From contig JABHGV010000073.1 in the NCBI GenBank assembly GCA_018671895.1, positions 1 through 62,878 on the forward strand: a stretch of DNA of 62,878 nt, in the 5' to 3' direction. This stretch comes from Rhodospirillaceae bacterium. GTDB taxonomy: Bacteria > Pseudomonadota > Alphaproteobacteria > Rhodospirillales > JABHCV01. A program made the position numbers and the translations under genes. The notes under the pieces are model-generated. The model worked only from the letters and a program-made list of their open reading frames with translations. It made no database searches and was not told the origin of the DNA. Shown piece by piece: positions 1 through 8,264 of the stretch; positions within the stretch are counted from its first letter, which is position 1, and each line of letters begins with the position of its first letter.

Positions 1-148
1 TGTCCTCCGCTCCAAGAATCCGTGAGGAACCTTGAGCTGGACGTCGGAAGCAGCTCATTGGCTATATTTGTGCTGGAATAAGCTAAAAATCAAGAATTGA
101 GGTATTTCAACCCTTTCTGATGGGTACTCATTGGGTACTCAAACCAAT

Positions 149-178
149 AATGGCTTAGCAAATAAATGCTAAGCCATT
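149..178 (-). terminator. perfect 12-bp hairpin behind tRNA-Met, probable terminator
   Basis: AATGGCTTAGCA and TGCTAAGCCATT are exact inverted repeats around a six-base A/T loop. The hairpin begins nine bases beyond the encoded CCA end of the tRNA on the minus strand. The sequence after it is T-rich but has no clean T-run, so transcript release is inferred from position and stem perfection. The rest of 1-148 holds no gene I can support. A possible ORF reading off the left edge from an ATG near 60 is too short to judge. Confidence 0.5.
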
Positions 179-186
179 GAAATCAT

Positions 187-263
187 TGGTAGCGGAGGAG
201 GGACTCGAACCCCCGACACGCGGATTATGATTCCGCTGCTCTAACCAGCTGAGCTACTCCGCC
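187..263 (-). tRNA. tRNA-Met(CAT), elongator type
   Basis: On the minus strand the sequence folds as a full cloverleaf: acceptor GGCGGAG pairs with CTCCGCT (last pair G-T), the D-arm contains AGCTCAGCTGGTTAGAGC, the anticodon stem GCGGA/TCCGC closes the loop ATCATAA, and the T-arm has GGTTCGAGTCC. Loop position gives anticodon CAT. The CCA end is encoded (187-189). The body resembles alphaproteobacterial elongator tRNA-Met rather than initiator tRNA, because the first acceptor pair is a normal G-C. A tRNA-Ile with lysidine-modified CAT is the alternative, and I judge it less likely. Confidence 0.93.
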
Positions 264-319
264 ATAAGGTCAGGTGGAGAGCGGTATACGGCCATCGCCG
301 GGGGGTGTCAAGCAGGGGC

Positions 320-784
320 TTATAAGGTGCCCCCAACCGGTACCGGTTTCGGTGCGTTAGCCAGTTGCGGCTTGCCGAAAATACTGCGCCTGATGCCTTC
401 CCAGAAGCCGGTTTCCCGTTCAGCCCCCTGCCCGCCTGAAGCATTGGCGGCGTGGGCCGCAGGCGCTGGCGCTGGTGCCTCGACCTTGGCAAGGCGAACC
501 ACCGGTTCGGCATCCTTGACCCAATGGTCGATTTCTTCGGTCGGCGGTTTCAGGTCGGGCACGTGCGCGCGGTCAGGTGCGTCATAGCGGCTGGGCGCCG
601 GGCCATAGTAATTGACCATGCGCCGTTCGTCGGAATGCTTGGGCTCTTTATAGCACAGCACCGCGCCGATCGACTGATAGCAGTAGACCGGGTCATAGTC
701 ATAGACCATGCGTTCGTATTCGGATTCATAGCCACAGGCGGCGAGCACCAGGACCGCGGCAAGTAGGGCTGTTTTCGTCAACAT
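320..784 (-). CDS. small outer-envelope lipoprotein, function unknown
   Basis: This 154-residue protein starts with a short basic n-region and a hydrophobic core ending in the lipobox LAAC, with the acylated Cys at residue 17. It is therefore exported and lipid-anchored. The mature part has a Tyr/Cys-rich stretch (residues 18-60), then a Pro/Ala-rich linker and a C-terminal GFWEGIRRSIFGKP segment. I do not recognise a named family. It follows the acuI-like gene in the same direction after 127 bp. A 23-bp GC-rich sequence inside the Ala-rich coding stretch (445-467) recurs exactly just upstream of the start codon (809-831), suggesting that a small repeat was copied into the gene. Confidence 0.8.
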   Translation of the reverse strand: MLTKTALLAAVLVLAACGYESEYERMVYDYDPVYCYQSIGAVLCYKEPKHSDERRMVNYYGPAPSRYDAPDRAHVPDLKPPTEEIDHWVKDAEPVVRLAKVEAPAPAPAAHAANASGGQGAERETGFWEGIRRSIFGKPQLANAPKPVPVGGTL

Positions 785-911
785 CGCTGTTTCTCCGTTT
801 TCAAGAGCTGGCGGCGTGGGCCGCAGGCGCTAAACTCAGGAGAAACTCTGCAAATGTAGTGCCAAAACCGGGAATCCAGAGGACTCCCGTTATGAATCAG
901 ACACTTGGCAA

Positions 912-1916
912 CTATTTGTTAACGTCAACAACGGTCCGCCCGCGCACCTGACCCTGGAGAATCTTGCCGCCCAGGTCGATCACATCGGCAAGTCCGACCG
1001 TGCTGGTGCCCGATTTCAGCTTGTCCATGGGCAGTTCTTTGACCAACCGGTCCCAGGCGATAAGGCGGCGTTCTTTGACCACCATGTTGGAATCGATGCC
1101 GATCAGGTTAATGCCGCGCAGCAGGAACGGGATCACCGTCGCCGTGAACTTGATGCCACCGGCATTACCGACCGCCGCACAACTGCCGCCATAGGCCAGC
1201 GACGTCAGAATATTGCCCAACTGCGCGCCGCCAACATTGTCGATGATCGCCGACCAGCGAACCGAGCCCAGCGGGCCTTTCGGGGCTTCGCCCAGTTCAT
1301 CGCGCGAGACGATGGAGGTCGCGCCCAGATCGGTCAGGTAATCAGCCGTTTCCGCGCGCCCGGTTCCGGCCGCTACCCGATAGCCGAGATTCGACAAAAT
1401 CGACACCGCGACCGAGCCAACGCCGCCCGCAGCCCCGGTGACCAGAACTTCACCTTCGGAATCAGGGCTCAAACCCTGTTCTTCCAGCGCCATGATCGCC
1501 AGCATGGCGGTCAACCCGGCGGTGCCGATGGCCATGGCGTCTTGGGTGCTGAGAGCATCAGGCAAGGGAACCAGCCATTCGGATTTCAGCCGTGCCATGG
1601 TCGCAAAACCGCCCCAGTGAATCTCGCCAACACGCCAGCCGGTCGAGATCACCTTGTCGCCGACGGCATAATCGGGTGAAGAACTCTCGACGACAGTGCC
1701 GGCCATATCGATGCCCGGAATGTGCGGATAATCCCGCACCAGACGGCCAAGGCCGCCCAGCACCAGTCCGTCCTTGTAATTAAGGGTCGAATATTCGACC
1801 GCGATGGTGACGTCGCCTTCGGGCAACTGATCGGTGCTTAGCGTCTGCATCGAGGCGCTGACGGCATCGTCAGCCTGTTCCAGAAATACGGCGTTGAATG
1901 ATGTGTCTGTGCTCAT
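912..1916 (-). CDS. acuI: NADPH-dependent acrylyl-CoA reductase AcuI/YhdH family
   Basis: This is a 334-residue medium-chain dehydrogenase/reductase of the quinone-oxidoreductase-like YhdH/AcuI group. It has the N-terminal GroES-like fold with STLNYKDGL (residues 43-51) and the HIPGIDMAGTV segment, and the Rossmann motif LVTGAAGGVGSVAV at about 158-171. The zinc-ligand Cys cluster of alcohol dehydrogenases is absent, as expected. Family members reduce acryloyl-CoA to propionyl-CoA, for example during DMSP or 3-hydroxypropionate metabolism. The length is normal. An AGAGAG Shine-Dalgarno precedes the ATG. The gene follows pyrC by 27 bp in the same direction, so the two are probably cotranscribed without an obvious metabolic link. 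The exact substrate is inferred from the family only. Confidence 0.88.
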   Translation of the reverse strand: MSTDTSFNAVFLEQADDAVSASMQTLSTDQLPEGDVTIAVEYSTLNYKDGLVLGGLGRLVRDYPHIPGIDMAGTVVESSSPDYAVGDKVISTGWRVGEIHWGGFATMARLKSEWLVPLPDALSTQDAMAIGTAGLTAMLAIMALEEQGLSPDSEGEVLVTGAAGGVGSVAVSILSNLGYRVAAGTGRAETADYLTDLGATSIVSRDELGEAPKGPLGSVRWSAIIDNVGGAQLGNILTSLAYGGSCAAVGNAGGIKFTATVIPFLLRGINLIGIDSNMVVKERRLIAWDRLVKELPMDKLKSGTSTVGLADVIDLGGKILQGQVRGRTVVDVNK

Positions 1917-1943
1917 GGGATTTACTCTCTGTTATAGGAAAAT

Positions 1944-2993
1944 TCAGGTCAGGGTCCAGGCTGTCTTCTCGCCAGCCATGAAGGGAATAACGCGACCGTC
2001 AGCAACATCAATGTGGGTCGGAATGTCGCTTGGGACGCGGTTCAGGGTAACGGTTGCCTCGTTTTCAGCAAGCCCGTAAAAGCGCGGGCCGTTTTCAGAT
2101 GCGAATGCCTGTAATTGATCAAGCGCGCCTTGTTCATCAAAAACCTGGGTATACAGTTCCAGCGCCGTCGGTGCAGAAAACACCCCGGCGCAGCCACAGG
2201 CCGCCTCTTTATCGCGGGCGTCGTGCGGGGCGCTGTCGGTGCCGAGAAAGAAACAGGCCTCGCCCGATGTCGCCGCTTCAAGGAGCGCCAGCCTATGGGC
2301 CTCGCGCTTGGCTACCGGCAGGCAATACAGGTGCGGGCGGATGCCGCCCCGGAACATGTCGGTGCGATTGATCATCAGGTGATGAACGGTGATGGTCGCG
2401 CCCAGTCGTGGGCCGCCAGCGCGCACGAAGGCGGCGGCGTCGGACGTGGTGATGTGTTCGAACACCACCTTCAGGGCCGGGAAACGGTCAAGCATCGGGG
2501 ACAGCACCCGGTCGATGAACACCGCCTCGCGGTCAAACACATCAATGTCGGCGTCCGTGACCTCGCCATGCACCAACAGCGGCATGCCCATGTCCTGCAT
2601 GGCATCCAACACGGCGGTGATGTTGCCAATATCGGTGACGCCGTGGTCGGAATTGGTGGTCGCGCCTGCCGGGTACAGCTTGGCTGCGGTAAAAACGCCA
2701 TCGGTGAAGCCCTGACGCAGGTCGGCCACATCGGTGTTGTCGGTCAGATAACATGTCATCAGCGGCGTGAACCCTGCCCCCTCGCCCACATCCCCCGCTG
2801 CCGCAATCACCCGCGAACGGTAGTCAGCCCCTGCCGCCGCAGTGGTTACCGGGTCTGCCAGATTGGGCATGATGATGGCACGCGCAAACTGACGCGCGGT
2901 CAGCGGTGCCGTCGCCGACAGCATGGCGCCGTCGCGCAGATGCACATGCCAGTCGTCAGGCTTTTTAATGGTGATGGTATCGAACGTTGCCAT
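1944..2993 (-). CDS. pyrC: dihydroorotase, type II (PyrC)
   Basis: PyrC cyclises N-carbamoyl-aspartate to dihydroorotate in de novo pyrimidine synthesis. The protein aligns along its length with the E. coli enzyme: metal ligands in DDWHVHLRDG (His16, His18), substrate Arg20, the carboxylated Lys in FTAAKLYPAGATTN (about residue 105), the His of LVHGEVTD, and the catalytic Asp of LGTDSAPH. I chose the ATG of MATFDTI (349 aa, close to the E. coli length). A TTG six codons upstream (3011) is also possible, because the GAGGG lies only two bases from this ATG. The CGCAG motif near the end is also typical of the type II class. Confidence 0.95.
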   Translation of the reverse strand: MATFDTITIKKPDDWHVHLRDGAMLSATAPLTARQFARAIIMPNLADPVTTAAAGADYRSRVIAAAGDVGEGAGFTPLMTCYLTDNTDVADLRQGFTDGVFTAAKLYPAGATTNSDHGVTDIGNITAVLDAMQDMGMPLLVHGEVTDADIDVFDREAVFIDRVLSPMLDRFPALKVVFEHITTSDAAAFVRAGGPRLGATITVHHLMINRTDMFRGGIRPHLYCLPVAKREAHRLALLEAATSGEACFFLGTDSAPHDARDKEAACGCAGVFSAPTALELYTQVFDEQGALDQLQAFASENGPRFYGLAENEATVTLNRVPSDIPTHIDVADGRVIPFMAGEKTAWTLT

Positions 2994-3053
2994 GCCCTCT
3001 GGTTTACGCAATCCGGGGCAAAGAGTCTATTGGCGAAGAGGCTAAAAGCCCGA

Positions 3054-3239
3054 TCAGCCGTGGGGCACGAAACCCCTGTCTTCGACAGTCGACTGAACGG
3101 CGCTGCGGGCCGCTTCGTCATGACGCTGGCGGGCAGCGCTAATCTGTTTTTTCTTCATGATGAAGATAAAGCCGTACAGCACGACCGCAAAAATCACGAG
3201 TCCTGCCAGACCTAAAATCGCTAAGGTGATAATGCTCAT
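3054..3239 (-). CDS. small single-pass membrane protein, function unknown
   Basis: This 61-residue ORF has an N-terminal membrane segment (residues about 3-28, LAILGLAGLVIFAVVLYGFIF), then the basic MKKK and a polar tail rich in Arg, Gln and Asp. The charge pattern predicts a short periplasmic N-terminus and a cytoplasmic tail. The codon use and the sharp membrane/polar division suggest a real gene. No family is recognised and the Shine-Dalgarno is weak. It lies upstream of pyrC on the same strand with about 60 bp between them. Confidence 0.6.
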   Translation of the reverse strand: MSIITLAILGLAGLVIFAVVLYGFIFIMKKKQISAARQRHDEAARSAVQSTVEDRGFVPHG

Positions 3240-3402
3240 TTGTAACTTGCCCCAAACCCGTTTTTTGTCCCGTCATTTGGTGCGGGACATCATGAAATTG
3301 CCTTCACAATGTGCTCAGTATTTCCCAAGAAACTGAAGGTTACCTGACAGGATTAGAGCGTTTCAAAGATTCTTTTTGAATCATTATACTTGACGGAAAT
3401 TT
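3240..3402. other. intergenic region with two inverted repeats
   Basis: This non-coding gap lies between the AsnB-type gene and the small membrane protein. TGTCCCG at about 3266 pairs with CGGGACA at about 3283. A second dyad, GATTC-TTTTT-GAATC, lies at about 3369-3383. Neither has a T-run on the minus strand (the first is followed there by an A-run), so I do not call a terminator. It may carry the promoter of the 61-residue gene. Confidence 0.4.
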
Positions 3403-5163
3403 CTATAATGAGTCGAGCACGTTAGCGTCTGACGGTCGCCCAAGGATATTTGCATTATGCCACAAGCCATAAAACAGCAGCGTCCAGGCGGCCTTGCCCA
3501 GATGTTTGTCAGAGCTGCTGTGAAGCGATTTAAACAGGCTTTCAACCGCGCCAGGCCGGCAGATTTCGGCGATTCCCGGCTGCATCGCCAGTTTTTCGGC
3601 CAATCGCACCGAATCTCGTGAAATCCATTCGCCGACCGGCACCGTAAAGCCGCGTTTGCGCGCAAATGGTTTGGCTTCGGGCAGCGCCGTTTCGAGCCAA
3701 CGCCTGAGCAGCCACTTGCCCCGGCGGCGATGAATTTTCAGATGGTCCGGCAGGCCGACGGCGAAATCGGCCATCGCCTCATCGAGAAACGGCACCCGGC
3801 CTTCGACACCGTGGGCCATCAGGCAACGGTCCAGTTTGCCGAGCAAATCGGCGGGCAACCAGTCGGCGCAATCCGTCGCCTGGGCAATTTGCAGTCGGCT
3901 GCGACCGGGCAATCTGGCGGCGGTCTCGGCGCTGGCGATTCCATCTCTCCACCCTGCTGGGCTATTGCGCAGGATATCCAGGCCGTCGAAGATGCCGCGT
4001 CTGCGCATCGGGCGCATGAAAGGCCATGGACGACAGGCATGACGATAGCGCCCGTATCCGGCAAACAGTTCGTCGCCACCCTCGCCCGACAGCACAACTT
4101 TCAGGCCCTCTTTGCGGGCGCGCGCCGCAAGCTTGTAGGTCGGCAACACGGCGTAATCGGCGGTCGCATCGTCAACAGCGGCGGCAACCTTGGGCAAAAG
4201 GGTCCAGAAGTCGTCTTCGGTGAAATCGACCTCTATATGGTCGGCCCCTGAGGCCGTGGCCACGAGGCGCGCATGCTGGCGCTCGTCATGGGCCGATGTG
4301 CCGGAAAAACCCGCCGTCAGGGCCTTCACCGGGCGATCATTGAGGCGCGTCATCATCGCCAGCAACACAGAGGAATCGATGCCGCCGGAAAAGAACATGC
4401 CATAGGGAACGTCGGAACGTTGATGCACACCGACGCTATCGTTCAAGGTATCGTCCAGTTGTTTCAGTGCGGCTGGTGCCTCTGTCTTCACCGGGCCTGC
4501 GGCGGGCAAGGCGTTGCGGCGGGTTCTCGACGTGATCCGGCCCGCCTCGACAACCAGCGTCTCGCCGGGCAGCACTCTTTTGATGCCGGAAAACAGCGTT
4601 TCATCGCCACACGAAAATTGTAACTGCAACAGCTCCGTCAGCGCTGCCGGGTTCACCGTCGCCTCGATAATCCCGGCCTTGATGATGGCCGAGGGCTCGG
4701 ACGCAAATGCAAAGCCGTCGGGTGTCTCGGCGTAATACAACGGCTTGATACCGAACGGATCGCGGCTGAGCACCAGCCTCTCCGCTGTGACATCATGGAT
4801 GGCAATGGCGTACATGCCGCGCAGGTGGTCGGTGTAATCGATGCCGTGCTTCCGGTACAGATGCAACGGCGGTTCGCAATCGGACCGGGTGGCGAAATCG
4901 ACTTCGTCCATTTTCGCCCTGAGCTCGATGTAATTATAGACCTCGCCATTGGCAACCAGCGCCAGGTCCTTGTCGATGAACGGCTGGTCGCCGGTTTCAA
5001 GGTCGATGATGGCAAGCCGCGTCTGCACCATGCCGAGGTTGCCAGACACATGCTGTCCATGGCCGTCCGGGCCCCGGTGGTCGAGCGCACGGCCAAGGGC
5101 ATCAAGCACGGCTGTATCGGGGGTCGAGCCGTCGATCGTCATGATGCCGGCAATGCCGCACAT
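3403..5163 (-). CDS. AsnB-type glutamine-dependent amidotransferase in glycan operon
   Basis: This is a 586-residue protein of the asparagine synthase (glutamine-hydrolysing) family. The class II glutaminase starts with the catalytic Cys2 (MCGIAGIM) and includes HRGPDG and the RDPFGIKPLYY segment. The C-terminal ATP-pyrophosphatase domain has the PP-loop SGGIDSS (259-265) and the LSGEGGDELFAGYGRY motif. It is the last gene of a glycosyltransferase operon, and its ATG overlaps the stop of the preceding GT4 by one base (TAATG). This context suggests that it amidates a sugar acid or other cell-surface substrate rather than making free asparagine. Both remain possible, since all catalytic residues are present. 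Confidence 0.9.
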   Translation of the reverse strand: MCGIAGIMTIDGSTPDTAVLDALGRALDHRGPDGHGQHVSGNLGMVQTRLAIIDLETGDQPFIDKDLALVANGEVYNYIELRAKMDEVDFATRSDCEPPLHLYRKHGIDYTDHLRGMYAIAIHDVTAERLVLSRDPFGIKPLYYAETPDGFAFASEPSAIIKAGIIEATVNPAALTELLQLQFSCGDETLFSGIKRVLPGETLVVEAGRITSRTRRNALPAAGPVKTEAPAALKQLDDTLNDSVGVHQRSDVPYGMFFSGGIDSSVLLAMMTRLNDRPVKALTAGFSGTSAHDERQHARLVATASGADHIEVDFTEDDFWTLLPKVAAAVDDATADYAVLPTYKLAARARKEGLKVVLSGEGGDELFAGYGRYRHACRPWPFMRPMRRRGIFDGLDILRNSPAGWRDGIASAETAARLPGRSRLQIAQATDCADWLPADLLGKLDRCLMAHGVEGRVPFLDEAMADFAVGLPDHLKIHRRRGKWLLRRWLETALPEAKPFARKRGFTVPVGEWISRDSVRLAEKLAMQPGIAEICRPGAVESLFKSLHSSSDKHLGKAAWTLLFYGLWHNANILGRPSDANVLDSL

Positions 5164-6194
5164 TAGCGTTCAGCCTCGACGAGCCCTTTGAAGAAGTTCA
5201 TGTATTTTTCGACGACGCGGGCCTCGGTGAAATCCTTTTCATAGGAAACACGCCCGTTGCTGGCGATTTTCCCACGCAGGTCATCATCGGCAATCACCCG
5301 CTTGATGGCGGCATTCAGGGCCTTGGAATCATCAATGGGGAACAGCACGCCGTTTTCTGAATCCTGTATCAGCATCGACGGGCCCTGGGATGCCGCGGCA
5401 ATGACGGGTGCCGAATGGGCCCAGGCCTCGACCACCACATTGCCCAGCGGTTCGTGCCGGGACGGGCAGATGAAAACATCGCACGTCGCCAGCAACGCCG
5501 CCGTGTCGTCGCGCCAGCCGAGGAATCGAACCCTGGGCTTGACGCCCAAACGTTCGGCTTTGGCTTTCAATTCATCGCGAAGCGGGCCTTCGCCGGCCAG
5601 CAACAGATAGGCTTCGGGCATGCGCTCGATGGCCTCGAACAGCACATCAAACGCCTTGTTTTCATGCAGGCGGCCCATCGCCAGCAACACCGTCGCACCA
5701 TTGGGAATATACAAATCAGACCGCGACAGCGGCGGGGCCGCATCGTCGGAAACGAAATTCGACAGGTAATGGGCCTTGTCCCGGGGCCAGCCCTCGCCGG
5801 TCAGGTATTGAACGATGTCGGGCGTGTTGCCAATCAGATGGTCGCATTGCTGATAGTATTTAAGGTCGTAATACCCGCCCAGCCGCGCCACATGGATGAA
5901 ATCACCGCTTGGGCATTTATCCGTCGCCCTGTTCATCCAGGTCAGCACGATGTCGGGCTTGTACTGACCGATTTCACGTTTCAGGTCGAACTTGGTGGTG
6001 AAGTCGAGACCGCCGCCAAAGCGCATCTGAACCGGCTCGATACCGCCGTCGCGCAATTCGGTGACACGCTTGGAATCAGAACGGATAACGATGCGCTGGT
6101 CCAGCCCGGCTTTTTCAAGCGCGATGGCAAGACGGGTAAAAAACGCTTCGGCGCCGCCGTGTTCGGCCCCGGCCATAGCTTGCAGAACTTTCAT
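5163..6194 (-). CDS. GT4-family glycosyltransferase
   Basis: This cytoplasmic/peripheral glycosyltransferase of the GT-B fold has an N-terminal acceptor domain starting MKVLQAMAGAEHGGAEAFF and a C-terminal nucleotide-sugar domain. In the C-terminal domain LLAMGRLHENKAFDVLFEAI is followed by the E-x7-E type motif PSRHEPLGNVVVEAW. I use the ATG at 6194, giving 343 residues, because it overlaps the upstream GT4 stop (TAATG) and begins with the normal first beta-strand. A longer frame upstream only reads through the neighbour. Sugar specificity cannot be read. It is translationally coupled to genes on both sides, so the three products probably act on one glycan. Confidence 0.9.
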   Translation of the reverse strand: MKVLQAMAGAEHGGAEAFFTRLAIALEKAGLDQRIVIRSDSKRVTELRDGGIEPVQMRFGGGLDFTTKFDLKREIGQYKPDIVLTWMNRATDKCPSGDFIHVARLGGYYDLKYYQQCDHLIGNTPDIVQYLTGEGWPRDKAHYLSNFVSDDAAPPLSRSDLYIPNGATVLLAMGRLHENKAFDVLFEAIERMPEAYLLLAGEGPLRDELKAKAERLGVKPRVRFLGWRDDTAALLATCDVFICPSRHEPLGNVVVEAWAHSAPVIAAASQGPSMLIQDSENGVLFPIDDSKALNAAIKRVIADDDLRGKIASNGRVSYEKDFTEARVVEKYMNFFKGLVEAER

Positions 6195-7231
6195 TAATCC
6201 CTCACCAGCTTTTCGAATTCCGCCGCCGCTTCGGCCCAGCCCCAACGGCGCTGATGCTTGAGCGCATCCTTGTGATGAATATTCCACAAGCCGTCATCAC
6301 CAAGCAACCGCACAGCGGCACTGGCGAAATTTTCGTCGCCATCGGCAACGAAGCCGGTGACGCCGTCGATGATGCGCTCAGGCACAGAACCCAGACGTTC
6401 GACCACCGTCGGAACCCCCATCGCCTGTGCCTCGCCGACGGCCAGACAGAAGGTCTCGTTGATGTCGCCACGGTACAACATCACCCGGGCAGAACGGAAC
6501 TCGTCAATCAGTTGCGCCTTGGGCACCGGCCCGCGCAAGACCACGCCCTGGTCCGCCATTGCGGTCGCCTTATCCAGCACCGTCTGCATCTCGCGCGCCT
6601 TGTCGTCGCCGACACTGCCATAGGTCGCGGCACCGGAAAATACATGCAGTTCGGCGTCAGAAACATTCGGGCGGATGCGCTGGACCCAGACATCAAGCAG
6701 CCAATCGAGCGAGCGCAGCGGGTTCGAGGTAAAGACGGCGCGCGGTCCCGGCGTCTCGTCGGTCACGTCTGCGGTGCGGAAATCATCGGGAATGCCATAG
6801 GGAATGACCCGACGCGGCCCGCCCGGTGCCCAAGCCGGATAAGTGGTGGCGTGATAATCACCGATGAAAACGATGGTCGGCTTGAAGCGCCACAGTTTTG
6901 ATAAGTACCGCCACTTCATCAGATATCGGGCCGGGTTATGAATCCAGAAGGCGCGGGCCTTGGCCTCGGGCATCCGGCCAATCAGCTTGTCGCCGCGATT
7001 GGCGATGTACAGGTCGCAGGTGTCGGGCAAACCGTCTTTGATCGGTGCCCAGTCGACACCCTTGTGGACGATGGCTTCGGCGCAGTTGTTGCGCACCATG
7101 ACCGTGTGGCCGCGCCCGGCCAGTTCCTGGGCCAGATTGACGACAGACGATTCGACCCCGCCCAGTGGCGAGGTTTCGGGCGTCCTGCCATCGAATTCGA
7201 TGCCGTCGTCGGCGATGACAATCACGCTCAT
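6194..7231 (-). CDS. GT4-like glycosyltransferase, now preceded by a MITE
   Basis: This 345-residue GT-B protein has the N-terminal segment SPLGGVESSVVNLAQELAGRGH and the C-terminal donor domain with DINETFCLAVGEAQAMGVP, the E-x7-E type motif of family GT4. It lies between a GT2 and another GT4 gene. Its start codon is immediately next to the end of a 270-bp MITE. The bases before the ATG (CCCCTAG) belong to the element, so the original Shine-Dalgarno in the end of the GT2 gene is displaced. Translation may depend on the weak GAGTGAG inside the element or be reduced. The reading frame itself is intact. Confidence 0.88.
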   Translation of the reverse strand: MSVIVIADDGIEFDGRTPETSPLGGVESSVVNLAQELAGRGHTVMVRNNCAEAIVHKGVDWAPIKDGLPDTCDLYIANRGDKLIGRMPEAKARAFWIHNPARYLMKWRYLSKLWRFKPTIVFIGDYHATTYPAWAPGGPRRVIPYGIPDDFRTADVTDETPGPRAVFTSNPLRSLDWLLDVWVQRIRPNVSDAELHVFSGAATYGSVGDDKAREMQTVLDKATAMADQGVVLRGPVPKAQLIDEFRSARVMLYRGDINETFCLAVGEAQAMGVPTVVERLGSVPERIIDGVTGFVADGDENFASAAVRLLGDDGLWNIHHKDALKHQRRWGWAEAAAEFEKLVRD

Positions 7232-7232
7232 C

Positions 7233-7502
7233 TAGGGGTTAAACTCACTCATCTTGTGGCTTTCGCGGGAGCCATTTTTTTGCCGGACCAGACGCAAGTT
7301 CCGTCGTGATGCCATCATCACAAGGGGCTTGCAACGCCGTCCGGCGAAAAAAGAGCCCCGTCCCGAAAGGGATTTGGCAGAAATGCCGCGAGCTTGCGTC
7401 ATTATGCCCTCGAATATGTTGACATGTCCTTCGGTCATATTCCTAATCTCGCGACATTTCTGCTCAAACCAAAGCTCACAAAATGAGTGAGTTTAGCCCC
7501 TA
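7233..7502. mobile_element. MITE with 31-bp terminal inverted repeats, TA target
   Basis: The ends read TAGGGGTTAAACTCACTCAT (left) and, on the opposite strand, TAGGGGCTAAACTCACTCAT (right). Similarity continues through TTGTG and GCTTT for about 31 bp with few differences. The outer TA on each side fits a TA target duplication, as in IS630/Tc1-mariner elements. The interior (about 7274-7355) holds a long nested hairpin: TTTTTTTGCCGGAC pairs with GTCCGGCGAAAAAA, and inside it GCAAG/CTTGC and GTGATG/CATCAC. There is no transposase. A short ORF inside is not credible. It sits exactly between two glycosyltransferase genes. Confidence 0.85.
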
Positions 7503-8264
7503 ATCCTCCATCTTCGCCTTCAGGTGCGACAACAGCGGATACAATCCGGCGAACAGCGCAATCAGCAGGCCATAGCCGCCTTCCCGATAGCCCTTGCGAC
7601 CGACGTAGCATTTGATGAAGCGCGAAAACAGCCGGCGAATGTTGCTCAAGGTCGAGCCCCAGGTTTCGCCCGCCTCGCGCAGATCTTTGGCCTTCGCCGT
7701 CGAATAGCTGTCGAGCCTGCGCACCATATCGGCGATATCGCGGTCGACGTAATGGTCGAGCCGGTTTTTCAGCATCGGCCCCTTGCCCCTGGTGCCTGAC
7801 CACACCAACGACGGATGCACCCTTTGGTCGCCCCAGACCTTGACGCCGCGACGGAACAGCCCCGGATAGGCGGCCTTGCCATATGACGCGCCCCAGCCCC
7901 AGCGCACCAGTTTGCCGCCGATGTAATTGTCGACCAGAATTTCGTGCCAGTCGAAGGTCGTGGTCTTGATGGTGTCGACGATTTCAACGCCTAAGGCATC
8001 GGGCACCCGTTCGTCGGCATCGACCTCGAACACCCATTCACCCCGGCATTCGGCAATGGCGGTATTGCGGCGCGCGCCTTCCTTGGCAAACGAGCCTTCA
8101 AAAATCTGAGTCGTGAACTTTTCGGCAATCGCCTTCGAGCCATCCGTGCACTTGTCCAGCATGACGACGATTTCATCAGCAAAGCCCAAACACGAAAGGC
8201 AATCGGCGAGTTGACGCTCCTCGTTATGAACGGTGACGAGTGCCGACAGCTTGATGTCGTTCAT
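7500..8264 (-). CDS. GT2 glycosyltransferase, WaaE/KdtX-like
   Basis: This 254-residue family 2 glycosyltransferase has the N-terminal nucleotide-binding strand LSALVTVHNEE, the lid LDKCTDGSKAIAEKF and the metal-binding D-A-D of VFEVDADERVP (82-84). Its C-terminal hydrophobic helix, GLLIALFAGLYPLL, may attach it to the membrane. The pattern matches LPS-core beta-glycosyltransferases of the WaaE/KdtX group. The ATG at 8264 overlaps the stop of the GT9 gene (ATGA). The stop codon TAG is shared with the adjoining MITE: its T and A are the element's target duplication and its G is the first base of the element. The protein end has therefore been kept after insertion. Confidence 0.88.
   Translation of the reverse strand: MNDIKLSALVTVHNEERQLADCLSCLGFADEIVVMLDKCTDGSKAIAEKFTTQIFEGSFAKEGARRNTAIAECRGEWVFEVDADERVPDALGVEIVDTIKTTTFDWHEILVDNYIGGKLVRWGWGASYGKAAYPGLFRRGVKVWGDQRVHPSLVWSGTRGKGPMLKNRLDHYVDRDIADMVRRLDSYSTAKAKDLREAGETWGSTLSNIRRLFSRFIKCYVGRKGYREGGYGLLIALFAGLYPLLSHLKAKMED

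Noticed and set aside
2115-3215. Long plus-strand ORF (366 codons) opposite pyrC
   Set aside because: No domain or sensible composition (many His, Arg, Gln); it is the complement of a clear dihydroorotase gene.
7232-7438. 68-codon ORF within the MITE
   Set aside because: Spans the internal hairpin and terminal repeat; no transposase or protein-like features.
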